Part shown: piece after piece, positions 26,262 through 35,907 of the stretch
Numbering within the stretch: position 1 is the stretch's first letter
Layout of the letters: each line of letters begins with the position of its first letter
Assembly: GCF_009760905.1 (NCBI RefSeq)
Contig: NZ_VIRW01000012.1
Location: 1 to 64,000 of the forward strand
Reading direction: 5' to 3'
Origin: Chitinibacter sp. GC72
GTDB taxonomy: Bacteria > Pseudomonadota > Gammaproteobacteria > Burkholderiales > Chitinibacteraceae
DNA length: 64,000 bases
Position numbers and translations under genes: made by a program
The notes under the pieces: model-generated
The model's database searches: none
What the model saw: only the letters and a program-made list of their open reading frames with translations
Told to the model about the DNA's origin: nothing

Positions 26262-27533
26262 ATGTCTGATAAACCTAGCGATAAACTCCTGTATTGTTCA
26301 TTTTGCGGCAAGAGCCAGCACGAGGTGCAAAAACTCATTGCCGGTCCGCAAGTATTTATTTGCAATGAATGTATTGAGTTGTGCACCGATGTAATTCGTG
26401 AAGAATCCGAACAAGTCGGCGAAATTAGCCCGCAAACCCCGGATGGCAAGCGTTTGCCCTTGCCGACGGAGATCCGCGATGTCCTCAATCAATACGTAGT
26501 TGGTCAGGAAAGAGCCAAAAAGATTCTGGCGGTGGCGGTGTATAACCACTACAAACGGCTGTCGACCAAAGGCCGTGGTGCTGATGGTGAAGTTGAGCTG
26601 GCCAAATCCAATATTTTGCTGATCGGCCCCACTGGCTCGGGTAAAACCTTGCTGGCGCAAACCATGGCCAAAACCCTGGATGTGCCATTTGTGATTGCCG
26701 ATGCCACCACGCTGACTGAAGCGGGTTACGTGGGTGAAGACGTTGAGCACATCATCGCCAAGCTGTTGGCGCAGTGTGATTACGACGTTGAGAAAGCCCA
26801 GCGCGGCATCGTGTATCTTGATGAAGTCGATAAAATTGCCCGTAAATCGGAAAACCCGTCGATTACCCGCGATGTATCAGGCGAAGGCGTGCAGCAAGCC
26901 TTGCTCAAATTGATCGAAGGCACAGTCGCTTCGGTACCCCCGCACGGTGGCCGCAAACACCCGAATCAGGATATGCCCAAGGTTGATACGACCAATATTC
27001 TGTTTATCTGCGGTGGCGCATTTGAAGGTCTGGACAAGATTATCCGCAATCGCTCTGTTAAGGGTGGGATTGGTTTTGGCGCTGAGGTGAGCAGCAAGGA
27101 CGAAAGCAAAACCATCGGTGCTTTATTGCATCAAGTTGAGCCTGATGATTTGATCCGCTTTGGTTTGATTCCCGAGTTTGTCGGTCGTTTACCGGTGGTG
27201 GCCACTTTGGCAGAGCTGGATGAAGCGGCGCTGATCTCGATTCTAACCGAGCCGAAAAACGCCTTGATCAAGCAGTACCAGAAACTGTTCGAGATGGAAG
27301 ACGTCGAGCTGGAAATTGGTGCTGAAGCCTTGCTGGCGATTGCCAAGAAAGCCATGGAGCGCAAAACCGGTGCCCGTGGCTTGCGCTCTATCGTTGAGCA
27401 AACGCTGCTCGACACGATGTTTGAATTGCCTGCGATGGAAGGCATTGCCAAAGTCGTAGTGACGCCTGAAGTGATTGCCGGCAAGTCTCAGCCAGAGTAT
27501 GTGCCTGTAGCCATTGAAAAGACTGCCGAGTAA
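26262..27533 (+). CDS. clpX: ATP-dependent Clp protease ATP-binding subunit
   Basis: The 423-residue AAA+ unfoldase has an N-terminal C4 zinc-binding domain ([23 protein letters not shown]). Walker A is [15 protein letters not shown], Walker [12 protein letters not shown], and the pore/IGF region [11 protein letters not shown] contacts ClpP. Its last 13 codons and stop coincide with a 49/50-bp palindrome-like element (27495-27544), so the C-terminal tail [11 protein letters not shown] may be repeat-derived. Confidence 0.97.
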   Translation: MSDKPSDKLLYCSFCGKSQHEVQKLIAGPQVFICNECIELCTDVIREESEQVGEISPQTPDGKRLPLPTEIRDVLNQYVVGQERAKKILAVAVYNHYKRLSTKGRGADGEVELAKSNILLIGPTGSGKTLLAQTMAKTLDVPFVIADATTLTEAGYVGEDVEHIIAKLLAQCDYDVEKAQRGIVYLDEVDKIARKSENPSITRDVSGEGVQQALLKLIEGTVASVPPHGGRKHPNQDMPKVDTTNILFICGGAFEGLDKIIRNRSVKGGIGFGAEVSSKDESKTIGALLHQVEPDDLIRFGLIPEFVGRLPVVATLAELDEAALISILTEPKNALIKQYQKLFEMEDVELEIGAEALLAIAKKAMERKTGARGLRSIVEQTLLDTMFELPAMEGIAKVVVTPEVIAGKSQPEYVPVAIEKTAE

Positions 27534-27544
27534 GGCTATATCCC
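27495..27544. repeat. Diverged GGGTAT-type repeat forming the 3' end of clpX
   Basis: It starts GAGTATGTGCCTGTAG, differing from copy D (GGGTATGTGCCTGTAG) at one base of sixteen. It ends GGCTATATCCC and is 50 bases long. It spans the clpX stop codon (27531-27533). Confidence 0.6.
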
Positions 27545-27593
27545 ACGCCCAGCCATAATCGTTGATCGATTGTGGCTGGGCGTATGTTTTTTT
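27545..27593 (+). terminator. Intrinsic terminator of clpX
   Basis: ACGCCCAGCCA (27545-27555) pairs with TGGCTGGGCGT (27573-27583), followed by ATG and seven T. It directly abuts the repeat-like clpX end. Confidence 0.85.
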
Positions 27594-27662
27594 GTGCAGC
27601 GATTGAATTAATCGCTGCTTGACCGCATATTGTCTCTATATCCTCGATCAGGTCATAACACA

Positions 27663-30077
27663 ATGTCCGAACACTCATTACTACCCGCAGAATCAACCTC
27701 ATTCCCCGTCCTGCCATTGCGCGATGTGGTTGTATTCCCGCATATGGTGATTCCATTGTTCGTGGGACGCCCCAAATCAATTAAAGCGCTGGAAGCGGCG
27801 ATGGAATCGGGCAAGCACATCCTGCTGGTGGCGCAGAAAAATGCGGCCAAGGATGAGCCCAGCTTTGCCGATATTTACCCGATTGGCACGGTCGCGACAG
27901 TGCTGCAATTGCTGAAACTGCCCGATGGCACCGTCAAAGTGCTGGTTGAAGGCTTGCAACGCGCGGTGGTTGAAGAGTTGCTGGACGACGACGGTTTTTA
28001 CCGTGTCACGGCAACACCGCAAGCGCCAGCGCCGGAAGACAGCAATGAAACCGAAGCCATGCGCCGCACGTTGCTGGCACAGTTTGATCAGTATGTGAAA
28101 CTGAATAAAAAAATCCCGCCAGAAATTTTGTCCTCACTGGCCGGAATTGAAACTGCAGGCCGCCTGGCTGATACCGTGGCAGCCCACTTGCCGCTCAAAC
28201 TCGAGCAAAAGCAGTCCGTACTGGAAATGGAAGATGTTGCTGCGCGGATGGATCATCTGCTCAAGCAGCTCGAATCCGAGCTCGATATCTTGCAAGTGGA
28301 AAAACGCATCCGTGGCCGTGTGAAACGCCAGATGGAAAAAAGCCAGCGCGAGTATTATCTGAACGAGCAGGTGAAAGCCATCCAGAAAGAGCTGGGCGAA
28401 CTCGATGAAAACGCCGATCTGGACGAGCTGGAAAAACGCATCAAAACTGCCGGCATGAGCAAAGAGGCGCGCGAAAAAACCGAAGGCGAATTGAAAAAGC
28501 TGCGCATGATGTCACCGATGTCGGCCGAAGCGACGGTGGTGCGTAACTATATCGACACCATTCTGGCGCTGCCATGGAAGAAGAAAACCAAGATCAGCAA
28601 AGATCTGGCCGAAGCCGATACGGTGCTCGATGCCGATCACTACGGCTTGGAAAAGGTCAAAGAGCGCATTGTTGAGTACCTTGCAGTACAAACTCGCGTT
28701 GAAAAACTCAAAGGCCCGATTTTGTGCCTGGTAGGCCCACCAGGGGTGGGCAAAACCTCATTGGGCGAGTCGATCGCTCGTGCGACAAACCGCAAATTCG
28801 TTCGTATGGCCTTGGGTGGCGTGCGTGATGAAGCGGAGATTCGTGGTCACCGCCGCACTTATATCGGCTCGATGCCGGGCAAAATTTTGCAAAGCATGAC
28901 CAAGGTCGGTGTGAAAAATCCGCTGTTCCTGCTCGATGAAGTTGATAAATTGGGTAGCGATTTCCGTGGCGATCCGTCATCGGCTTTGCTCGAAGTGCTC
29001 GATCCAGAGCAAAATCATTCGTTTAGCGACCATTACCTCGAAGTTGATTACGATTTGTCAGATGTGATGTTTGTCGCGACGGCCAACTCACTGAATATCC
29101 CCGCACCATTATTGGACCGGATGGAGATCATTCGTCTGTCGGGTTACACCGAAGACGAAAAAGTCAATATTGCGCTCAAATACTTGGTTCCCAAGCAGAT
29201 GAAGAACAATGGTGTGGCTGAGGGCGAATTGCAGATTGCCGATACCGCCGTACGAGACATTATCCGCTACTACACCCGAGAAGCGGGTGTGCGTAGCCTT
29301 GATCGCGAAATCGCCAAGCTGTGCCGCAAAGTGGTCAAAGCTTTGCTGCTGAAGCCATCGGATAAGAAAGTGGTGATCAATGCGAAGAATCTGGATAAAT
29401 ATCTGGGAGTTCATCGCTATGACTTTGGTGTTGCCGAGCAGAAAAACCAAATAGGTCAGGTGACTGGCTTGGCGTGGACCGAAGTGGGCGGCGAGTTGCT
29501 GACGATCGAGACGGTTAAATTGCCGGGCAAAGGCAAAATGATCCAAACCGGTAAGCTCGGAGATGTGATGCAAGAGTCGATCCAGGCTGCTCTGTCGGTG
29601 GTGCGCTCGCGTGCGGTGAGCCTAGGGATCGATCCCGAGTTCTACCAGAAAAACGATATGCATATCCACTTGCCTGAAGGTGCGACGCCAAAAGACGGTC
29701 CATCGGCGGGTATTGGCATAGCCACGGCGCTAACATCGGTGTTGACGGGTATACCCGTCCGCTGCGATGTGGCAATGACCGGTGAAATTACCCTGCGTGG
29801 AGAAGTCTTACCGATTGGTGGCTTGAAAGAAAAACTACTGGCTGCGCATCGTGGTGGTATCAAGCAAGTACTGATACCGGAAGGAAACGTCAAAGACTTG
29901 ATCGAAATACCGGAAAATGTGAAGCGAGGCCTTGCTATTCATCCGGTCAAGTGGTTTGATGAGGTGTTGGCCTACGCGCTTGAACGCATGCCAGTTGCAA
30001 CACCTGCCGACACCCCGGCAGATGAAGCCATTGCCGGGACAAACGTTGATACAAACCAACACAGTCTCAAGCATTAA
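27663..30077 (+). CDS. lon: ATP-dependent protease La
   Basis: An 804-residue AAA+ protease. The N-terminal substrate domain is [20 protein letters not shown]. Walker A is [17 protein letters not shown], Walker [11 protein letters not shown]. The protease domain has its catalytic Ser in [15 protein letters not shown] and Lys in [14 protein letters not shown]. It degrades misfolded and regulatory proteins. The frame opens at TTG 27630; the ATG at 27663 ([10 protein letters not shown]) gives the usual start. The Thr/Pro/Ala-rich tail after about 785 is poorly conserved in the family. Confidence 0.97.
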   Translation: MSEHSLLPAESTSFPVLPLRDVVVFPHMVIPLFVGRPKSIKALEAAMESGKHILLVAQKNAAKDEPSFADIYPIGTVATVLQLLKLPDGTVKVLVEGLQRAVVEELLDDDGFYRVTATPQAPAPEDSNETEAMRRTLLAQFDQYVKLNKKIPPEILSSLAGIETAGRLADTVAAHLPLKLEQKQSVLEMEDVAARMDHLLKQLESELDILQVEKRIRGRVKRQMEKSQREYYLNEQVKAIQKELGELDENADLDELEKRIKTAGMSKEAREKTEGELKKLRMMSPMSAEATVVRNYIDTILALPWKKKTKISKDLAEADTVLDADHYGLEKVKERIVEYLAVQTRVEKLKGPILCLVGPPGVGKTSLGESIARATNRKFVRMALGGVRDEAEIRGHRRTYIGSMPGKILQSMTKVGVKNPLFLLDEVDKLGSDFRGDPSSALLEVLDPEQNHSFSDHYLEVDYDLSDVMFVATANSLNIPAPLLDRMEIIRLSGYTEDEKVNIALKYLVPKQMKNNGVAEGELQIADTAVRDIIRYYTREAGVRSLDREIAKLCRKVVKALLLKPSDKKVVINAKNLDKYLGVHRYDFGVAEQKNQIGQVTGLAWTEVGGELLTIETVKLPGKGKMIQTGKLGDVMQESIQAALSVVRSRAVSLGIDPEFYQKNDMHIHLPEGATPKDGPSAGIGIATALTSVLTGIPVRCDVAMTGEITLRGEVLPIGGLKEKLLAAHRGGIKQVLIPEGNVKDLIEIPENVKRGLAIHPVKWFDEVLAYALERMPVATPADTPADEAIAGTNVDTNQHSLKH

Positions 30078-30161
30078 TTGACACTTATTTTGCGGTCTTG
30101 ATATAAACATCAAGCAATGCACCAACCAGATTCATCTAATCAAAATAGAAAGGGGATGTAA

Positions 30162-30434
30162 GTGAATAAATCGGAACTCATCGATGCAATCGCTGAATCA
30201 GCAGGTCTGTCTAAAGCTGCTGCTGGCAAAGCGCTGGATGCAACCGTAGAAGCGATCTCCAACGCGCTTAAAAGCGGTCAGGAAGTGACGCTGGTTGGTT
30301 TTGGTTCTTTCTACGTTTCAGAACGTGAAGAGCGCACTGGCCGTAACCCACGCACTGGCGAGTCAATCAAGATCGCTGCTGCTAAACAGCCAAAATTCCG
30401 CGCTGGTAAATCGTTGAAAGACGCAGTTCAATAA
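30162..30434 (+). CDS. hupB: DNA-binding protein HU-beta
   Basis: The 90-residue HU protein starts at GTG (30162) with AAAGGGG upstream; a nearby ATG is followed at once by a stop. It has [17 protein letters not shown], the hallmark [18 protein letters not shown] arm and the family end [12 protein letters not shown]. It binds and bends DNA as a dimer. Placement downstream of lon is conserved in proteobacteria. Confidence 0.97.
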   Translation: MNKSELIDAIAESAGLSKAAAGKALDATVEAISNALKSGQEVTLVGFGSFYVSEREERTGRNPRTGESIKIAAAKQPKFRAGKSLKDAVQ

Positions 30435-30483
30435 TTGAATTGTCGAGTTAGGTCAGCGCAGAATCGCTGCTGATCTGCTCTTT

Positions 30484-30560
30484 GGAGTGGTAGTTCAGTT
30501 GGTTAGAATACCGGCCTGTCACGCCGGGGGTCGCGGGTTCGAGTCCCGTCCACTCCGCCA
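30484..30560 (+). tRNA. tRNA-Asp (anticodon GTC)
   Basis: A 77-base cloverleaf: acceptor GGAGTGG pairs with CCACTCC, discriminator G, CCA encoded. The anticodon loop is CTGTCAC with GTC. The T-arm is GCGGGTTCGAGTCCCG. Confidence 0.97.
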
Positions 30561-30567
30561 AAACCTT

Positions 30568-30600
30568 AAGGGCAAACGTCATTGTTTGCCCTTTTGTTTT
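30568..30600 (+). terminator. Intrinsic terminator after tRNA-Asp
   Basis: AAGGGCAAAC pairs with GTTTGCCCTT around CGTCATT-like loop bases, followed by TTGTTTT. Confidence 0.8.
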
Positions 30601-30684
30601 ATGCGCAGAATATTGCTTCTCTTACAGACATAAGTCATGCAATCTGGCATGATAACGCGCACACAAAGCAGGAGTTCGTCGTTC

Positions 30685-32523
30685 ATGTTTGATTTTGTAC
30701 ACAATAATAAAACCGCTGTTCAGGTAATTCTGGGTCTGATTTCTGTCGGTCTCGTTGTCGGTATTGGCTTTAGTGGCTATGAAGCGATGGGTCAGGGCGA
30801 CGACTATCTGGCTAAAGTGGGCAAGTCGCGGATCACAGAGCGTGAGCTGGCGCAGGCAATTGGCAATCAGGCTGTGCCAGATGAAATGAAGCCGATGGTA
30901 ATCGAACAACTGGTTCGTCAACAGCTGCTGCAGGAAAAAGCCCGCGAGCTGCGCCTTGCAGTACCTGATGCTGTATTGCGCGACGCTATTGCGGCCATCC
31001 CTGCATTTCAGGTTGATGGCAAATTTGATGCCAAGCGGTATCAGGAAATGCTGGCTTCACAGCAAATGTCTCCTACTCAGTTTGAAGAGAAAGTTAAGCA
31101 AGACCTGATTTTGCGCCAGCTGATGGATGGTGTGATGCAGACTGGTTTTGTGTCAAATTCACAGATGCAGCGTCTTAATACCCTGATGGGTGAGAAACGC
31201 GAAGTTTCTTCTGCGGTGCTGTCTCCAGAACTGTATCTCTCCCAAGTGACTGTGAGCGATGCTGAAATCAAGCAATACTACAATGCTAATCAGGCACAGT
31301 TTAAATCGCCTGACCGGGCAAAGCTTGAATATGTCACTTTCTCGCAGGCAGATCTGGCTGCCCAGCAAGTGGTGAGCGATGCGGAAATCCAGAAATACTT
31401 TGACGAGCATAAAGCTGATATTGCCAAAGAAGAGCGCAAAGTCAGCCACATCTTGCTCAATGCAGCCAAAGATCTGAAAGCCGAAGAAAAAGCCAAAGTG
31501 CGTGCGCAGGCTGAACAGATTCTGGCCGAAGTGAAGAAAAATCCGGCGCAATTTGCCGCGCTGGCCAAGGCTAAGTCACAAGACCCAGGCTCTGCAGCCA
31601 ATGGTGGTGATCTGGGCTTTTTCGCCAAGGGCGCTATGGTCAAGCCTTTTGAAGATGCTGCTTTTAAAATGAGCAAAGGCCAGATTAGTGAGATTGTTGA
31701 AACCGATTTTGGTTTTCACATCCTGAAACTTGATGATATCAAGGGTGCCAATTTTGACGATCTGAAGCCTCAAATCGAACAGCAATTGAAACTCGAAAAA
31801 GCCCAGGCAGCATTTCAGTCGCAATCAGAAAAATTCAGCGAAATCGTCTACCAGCAGGCTGATAGTTTAAAGCCGGTGGCAGATGCGCTGAAATTGAAGA
31901 TCGAACAAAGTGGCTGGGTGACCCGCACTGCTGCTCAGGAGCCTCAGCTTAATAATCCTAAATTGCTTGAAGCAGCGTTTACTGATGATGTGCTAAAGAA
32001 AAAACACAATTCAGAGGCCATTGAAGTAGGTCGTGGCCAACTGGTTTCTGTGCGTGTGCTGGCCTTCCAGCCTACCCAGACACAGCCATTGGCCGATGTC
32101 TCGGCAGGTATTGTGAGCAAACTCAAGCAGGAAAAAGCCCTCAAGCTGGCCGCTACTGATGGTGAGGCCAAGCTTAAAGCACTTAACTCGGGTGCTCAAG
32201 TGGCGCTAGCATGGGGTGAGACACAGGCCTTGAGCCGTATTGCTGCTCCTGAAGTGGCCGAGAGTGATCTGAAAGCCATTTTCAAGGCTGATACCAGCAA
32301 ACAGCAGGCCTATGTGGGCGCTAATGTAGCTGGCAAGGGTTATGTGATTTACAAAGTAGGCAAAACCATTCCGGCGCCTACGCTGAGTGCCGAGAATAAA
32401 TTCAAGATGGATGAAAATTTGTCCAGAATGTATGGTCAGGTTGAATTGTCGGCTTATCTGGATGCCATCAAGAAAGACATCAAAGTGCAGTACAGCAAGC
32501 AATTGGCCAAAAAGGCTGAGTGA
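30685..32523 (+). CDS. ppiD: Periplasmic folding chaperone / peptidyl-prolyl isomerase PpiD
   Basis: The 612-residue inner-membrane-anchored protein has a single N-terminal helix (VQVILGLISVGLVVGIGFSG). A SurA_N-like region with VGKSRITERELAQAIGNQ follows. The parvulin domain at about 250-350 has SHILLNAAKD, GGDLGFFAKGAMVKPFEDAA and VETDFGFHILKLDDI. It assists outer-membrane protein folding near the Sec translocon. AGGAG is 12 bases before the ATG at 30685; the frame is open to 30637 without support. Confidence 0.95.
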   Translation: MFDFVHNNKTAVQVILGLISVGLVVGIGFSGYEAMGQGDDYLAKVGKSRITERELAQAIGNQAVPDEMKPMVIEQLVRQQLLQEKARELRLAVPDAVLRDAIAAIPAFQVDGKFDAKRYQEMLASQQMSPTQFEEKVKQDLILRQLMDGVMQTGFVSNSQMQRLNTLMGEKREVSSAVLSPELYLSQVTVSDAEIKQYYNANQAQFKSPDRAKLEYVTFSQADLAAQQVVSDAEIQKYFDEHKADIAKEERKVSHILLNAAKDLKAEEKAKVRAQAEQILAEVKKNPAQFAALAKAKSQDPGSAANGGDLGFFAKGAMVKPFEDAAFKMSKGQISEIVETDFGFHILKLDDIKGANFDDLKPQIEQQLKLEKAQAAFQSQSEKFSEIVYQQADSLKPVADALKLKIEQSGWVTRTAAQEPQLNNPKLLEAAFTDDVLKKKHNSEAIEVGRGQLVSVRVLAFQPTQTQPLADVSAGIVSKLKQEKALKLAATDGEAKLKALNSGAQVALAWGETQALSRIAAPEVAESDLKAIFKADTSKQQAYVGANVAGKGYVIYKVGKTIPAPTLSAENKFKMDENLSRMYGQVELSAYLDAIKKDIKVQYSKQLAKKAE

Positions 32524-32529
32524 TCGCTT

Positions 32530-32572
32530 CCCAAATAATAAAACCGGCTTTGAGCCGGTTTTATTATTTGGG
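32530..32572. terminator. Bidirectional terminator with 20-bp perfect stem
   Basis: CCCAAATAATAAAACCGGCT and its exact complement enclose a three-base TTG loop. It terminates ppiD on the plus strand. On the minus strand it contains the stop and last two codons of the crotonase gene, so the coding end and terminator are one sequence. Confidence 0.9.
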
Positions 32573-33355
32573 TGCCCAGTCCGGGCTGGCCTGCCTTAAA
32601 TAGGCATCCAGACCTGCTTGGGCTTCTTCGTGTGATCGTATGTGGGCCATGCGGTGCGCGGTGTCCGATAGCATGGCGTCATCAATTGGGCGGTGCTCAA
32701 CCGAGGTGATAAAGCGTTTGGCTGCGGTTAGCGCGTGCGGGCTATTGTGCAAAATCGTACGAACCCAGTGTGCAACCTGTTCGCTCACTGCCTCATCACT
32801 GGCGGGGCATTCATGAATCAGGCCCAGGCCTTGTGCGGCCGCGGGGCTAAAACGCTCCGTGCTTAGAAAATAGCGCCGCGCGGCACTGCTGCCCATTTTA
32901 TTGATAACATAAGGGCCAAACACTGCAGGGATCAGCCCCAGCCGGGTGTCGGGGATGCAAAACCAGCTTTCTGGCGAGCAGACCGCCATATCGCAGCAGG
33001 AGATCAGCCCAATACCCATGCCAATCGCTGGCCCGTTAATATGGGCGATAGTTGGAATGGGCAGGCGATCCAGCGTGCGTAGCAGGCGGGCAATGTGCAG
33101 TGCATCTTCAAAATTATGGTCTGGCCCGGCCTGGCTGCCTTTGAGCATCCACTGATGATCGGTGCCAGCGCAGAAAAAACGGCCGGTGCCAGTTAAAACC
33201 AGTACCCGGGCATCCGGGTTCTGACTGATGGCGGCCAGTGTGGCCGTTAGCTCGGCCACCATGATTTCATTGATTGCATTACATACTTCGGGGCGAACAA
33301 GCCGGAGGGTAACGACGCCTGTGCTGCTCATTTGACAGTCGATCGTATCACTCAT
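32564..33355 (-). CDS. Enoyl-CoA hydratase/isomerase (crotonase) family protein, LiuC-like
   Basis: The 263-residue protein has the oxyanion motif RFFCAGTDHQWM and the glycine-rich GPAIGMGIGLISCCDMAVCS. The stretch LGLIPAVFGPYVINKMG then AARRYFLSTERFSP is closest to methylglutaconyl-CoA hydratases (LiuC/GnyH) of leucine breakdown. The catalytic position usually Glu (SEVKLGLIPA) reads PDTRLGLIPA here, an Asp. No other leucine catabolism gene is near. AAGGAG supports the ATG at 33355 over the longer frame. The last two codons and the stop are within the bidirectional terminator. Confidence 0.85.
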   Translation of the reverse strand: MSDTIDCQMSSTGVVTLRLVRPEVCNAINEIMVAELTATLAAISQNPDARVLVLTGTGRFFCAGTDHQWMLKGSQAGPDHNFEDALHIARLLRTLDRLPIPTIAHINGPAIGMGIGLISCCDMAVCSPESWFCIPDTRLGLIPAVFGPYVINKMGSSAARRYFLSTERFSPAAAQGLGLIHECPASDEAVSEQVAHWVRTILHNSPHALTAAKRFITSVEHRPIDDAMLSDTAHRMAHIRSHEEAQAGLDAYLRQASPDWAPK

Positions 33356-33500
33356 TGCCCGGCTCCTTGACGTGGTTTTCATGCGTTTTTGTTGCACTGC
33401 ACCTATGGTTTAGTGCAAAAACAAACGCTTAGCCAGCGTAAAATGAATTCCTGAACTGATTGCCTGATCCAAGTTTAAGAAAGGTTGGAACTGGGTGGCG

Positions 33501-33526
33501 ATAAGGCGTAAAATCCACCGCCTTAT
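33501..33526. other. Stem-loop upstream of the DUF4870 gene
   Basis: ATAAGGCG pairs perfectly with CGCCTTAT across ten bases, 34 bases before the start codon. No T-run. It may be a 5' leader structure or a protein-binding palindrome. Confidence 0.4.
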
Positions 33527-33559
33527 TGGCTGAACAATAAGACTCTCGGAGAGACTGGC

Positions 33560-33898
33560 ATGCATGATCTCACACCCCTTCATCATCCGTCGCAGGACTC
33601 GCGCAATATTGCGGTGCTGGTCTATTTACTCACGATTTTCTTTAGTTTCATTCCCGGGCTTGTCATCTATGTATTGAAAAAAGATGACGAGTTTATGTTT
33701 GATGCGGGCAAGGAATCACTGAACTGGTCGATTACCCTGATGCTGGTCAGCTTGGTCTTGGGTTGGATACCTATCCTGGGTTGGTTGTTGGTGCTGGTGC
33801 TCTGGTTCTGCAATGTTATTTGCAGTGTGCTGGGGGCTTTGAACGCCAGTAAAGGCATGTATTACCGTTATCCATTTGCTTTGCGTCTGATTGCTTGA
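33560..33898 (+). CDS. DUF4870-domain membrane protein
   Basis: A 112-residue protein with helices at about 17-38, 55-72 and 72-95. The motif RNIAVLVYLLTIFFSFIPGL, the KKDDEFMFDAGKESLNW loop and WFCNVICSVLGALNASKG are typical of DUF4870 (Tic20-like small membrane proteins). Function is unknown. GGAGAG precedes the ATG. Its stop overlaps the start of the hydrolase gene (TGATG), implying coupling. Confidence 0.88.
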   Translation: MHDLTPLHHPSQDSRNIAVLVYLLTIFFSFIPGLVIYVLKKDDEFMFDAGKESLNWSITLMLVSLVLGWIPILGWLLVLVLWFCNVICSVLGALNASKGMYYRYPFALRLIA

Positions 33899-34734
33899 TG
33901 AAGTATTTCTTTTTGCTGGTTTGCTGCTTTGCCACCAGCCATTTTGCTTTGGCCGCTTCGACCCCTTTGGGTAAGTCTGGTCTGAAGGGGCAATACTTTG
34001 CGCCTGATCGTTCGCAGGCGCCCGCTGTCATCCTGATGCATGGTTGTGGTGGTTTATATGCGCGTGATCAGCAATTGGCCATTCGCTACGCGCGTATGAG
34101 TAGCCAGCTGCAGGAGCTCGACTTTGGCGTGCTGCTGCTCGATGATGCTGTGCGGCGCAAGCAACCATGCGCACTGCAGAGCATCAAGCAGCAGAAAGCT
34201 GAAATGCGGCGCAAAGCAAACAATTTGCAGCGTGCCGTGAAATGGCTGAAGCAGCGGCGCGAAATTGACCCCAACCGGATCGCTGTGGTCGGTTGGGATA
34301 GCGGAGCGAGCGCTGCGCTGGCGTTGCTGGGCCGCAAAAATCCGGGCCTGCGCTCGGCGGCGGTGTTTTATCCCAATTGCCGACTTTTGCTGGGCGCTGA
34401 TTTTCGTGTTGCTGCACCTACTTTGTTATTGACCGGGCAGCAGGATGGCTTGACGCCCATTGAGCAATGCACGGAGCTGAGTATGGTGTCAGGGCAGAGT
34501 CTGTTTCATCTGGTCAGCTACCCGCAGGCGCGGCATGATTTTGATCTGATGCTCGATAATCTGGAGCACGAGGCCTTGAATCTGCCTGCCAACCATCTGG
34601 CACTGGAAGACATTGCCGATCCCGAGGCCGCTCAGGATGCGTGGCGACGCACTTATAAATGGCTGTCACGCTGGTTTGACCCTGCGCGCAGTATCGAAGG
34701 CGTGCCACCGCGCACGTTTCAGGCTAATCAGTAA
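33898..34734 (+). CDS. Exported dienelactone-hydrolase-like alpha/beta hydrolase
   Basis: The 278-residue protein has signal MKYFFLLVCCFATSHFALA. The oxyanion region is VILMHGCGGLYARD, the nucleophile is Ser in VVGWDSGASAALAL (Cys in classical dienelactone hydrolase), the Asp is in TGQQDGLTPIEQC and the His in ARHDFDLM. The triad is complete, so it should be active; the periplasmic substrate is unknown. The start overlaps the DUF4870 stop by one base; the TTG one codon upstream is an alternative. Confidence 0.85.
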   Translation: MKYFFLLVCCFATSHFALAASTPLGKSGLKGQYFAPDRSQAPAVILMHGCGGLYARDQQLAIRYARMSSQLQELDFGVLLLDDAVRRKQPCALQSIKQQKAEMRRKANNLQRAVKWLKQRREIDPNRIAVVGWDSGASAALALLGRKNPGLRSAAVFYPNCRLLLGADFRVAAPTLLLTGQQDGLTPIEQCTELSMVSGQSLFHLVSYPQARHDFDLMLDNLEHEALNLPANHLALEDIADPEAAQDAWRRTYKWLSRWFDPARSIEGVPPRTFQANQ

Positions 34735-34938
34735 TCAGCCGTAGATCGTCATTGGCTACTCACGGCTTACCCAAGCGCAGCCAATCTCTGCATTGTGATC
34801 TCTCTAGATTAATGCGGGCATTCGCGCGCTAGCCGCCCAGACCGTGGCAGCACGGCTGCGCAATTTATTGTGCTGATTCAATAGTGCTGCGGCAGAAATG
34901 CATTAAAATGGCGGCTTGAATTCAGGAGCGAATACACA

Positions 34939-35838
34939 ATGAGCAATACCGACTATTCAGCGATTTTGTCTGGCACACAAGGTGTCAGCATCAAATCATC
35001 GGCTGATTGTTTTACCCATACTGGTGAAGGCCTGCCCGTGGTGGTGGTTGAGAATGCGCTCGGGTCGGCCATTTTTACGCTGCAGGGTGCTCATTTGCTG
35101 TCATTTGTCCCTGCTGCCGGGGAAGAGATTTTGTGGTTATCGCCACTGGCCCATTTTGAGCCGGGCAAGGCGGTGCGCGGTGGTATTCCACTGTGTCTGC
35201 CATGGTTTGGCGGCCATCCGGATGGCCTGCAGTCACATGGTTTTGCACGCACCAGCGACTGGGTTTTGGAGCAAGTGAGCAATCAAGCTGATGGCACAAC
35301 CTTGCTGATCGCCAGCCTGAGCAGTAACGCCAGCACATTGGCAATGTGGCCTCATGAATTCCGTTTTGAGCTGCAGATTGAAGTTGGCCGTGAGCTGAAG
35401 CTCACCTTGAATGTCGACAATCTAAGCAATACCCCCGCCCCGTTTACCTACGCATTCCATACCTACTTTGCGGTTGTTGACTATACCCTGTGCCCGATTC
35501 AGGGGCTGGAAAACTTGACCTACGTGGATACGATCGGTGAAATCACCCGCCGTTATCAGGCTGAAACGCTGCAATTATCGGGCGCCACCGACCGTGTGTA
35601 TCTTGATGTGCCTGAGCTGCAAACCATTATTGATGGCGTACGCCAAATTAAAATCAGTAGCTCGGCACATAGTGCGATTGTCTGGAACCCGGGCGATCAT
35701 GCCGACAAAATGCAGGATGTTCTTGAACATCGTCAGCAATTTGTCTGTGTTGAGCGTGGGGATGTCTTTGATAATGCGCTCACGATTGCACCTCACTCGC
35801 GCTTTAGCGCGGTGATGACGCTGTCCGAAGTGCGTTAA
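34939..35838 (+). CDS. D-hexose-6-phosphate mutarotase (YeaD-like aldose epimerase)
   Basis: A 299-residue galactose-mutarotase-fold protein. RGGIPLCLPWFGGHPDG and the catalytic His in FTYAFHTYF place it in the glucose-6-phosphate 1-epimerase (YeaD) group; VWNPGDHADKM is near the C-terminal Glu/Asp region (ERGDVFDNALTI). It interconverts alpha and beta hexose 6-phosphates. CAGGAGCG precedes the ATG. It is monocistronic with its own terminator. The 204-bp gap upstream holds a GC-rich imperfect repeat but no gene. Confidence 0.92.
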   Translation: MSNTDYSAILSGTQGVSIKSSADCFTHTGEGLPVVVVENALGSAIFTLQGAHLLSFVPAAGEEILWLSPLAHFEPGKAVRGGIPLCLPWFGGHPDGLQSHGFARTSDWVLEQVSNQADGTTLLIASLSSNASTLAMWPHEFRFELQIEVGRELKLTLNVDNLSNTPAPFTYAFHTYFAVVDYTLCPIQGLENLTYVDTIGEITRRYQAETLQLSGATDRVYLDVPELQTIIDGVRQIKISSSAHSAIVWNPGDHADKMQDVLEHRQQFVCVERGDVFDNALTIAPHSRFSAVMTLSEVR

Positions 35839-35867
35839 GCGGCTTTTTTCGATCATTGATAGTTAAA

Positions 35868-35895
35868 AACGCCCGCATGTTCGGGCGTTTTTTTT
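35868..35895 (+). terminator. Intrinsic terminator after the mutarotase gene
   Basis: AACGCCCG pairs with CGGGCGTT across a six-base loop and is followed by T residues. It lies 13 bases before the ubiD start. Confidence 0.88.
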
Positions 35896-35907
35896 GGATG
35901 CATAACG

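Noticed and set aside
27619-27642. Sigma-32 or sigma-70 promoter before lon
   Set aside because: TTGACC is present but the only TATA-like hexamer is 12 bases away, and the heat-shock -10 (CCCCAT) is absent.
29708-29756. GGGTATTGG...GGTATACCC at 49-bp spacing inside lon
   Set aside because: The protein here ([21 protein letters not shown]) is universally conserved in Lon and the interior does not align with the repeat family. ATA codons also occur elsewhere near the lon 3' end, so chance is likely.
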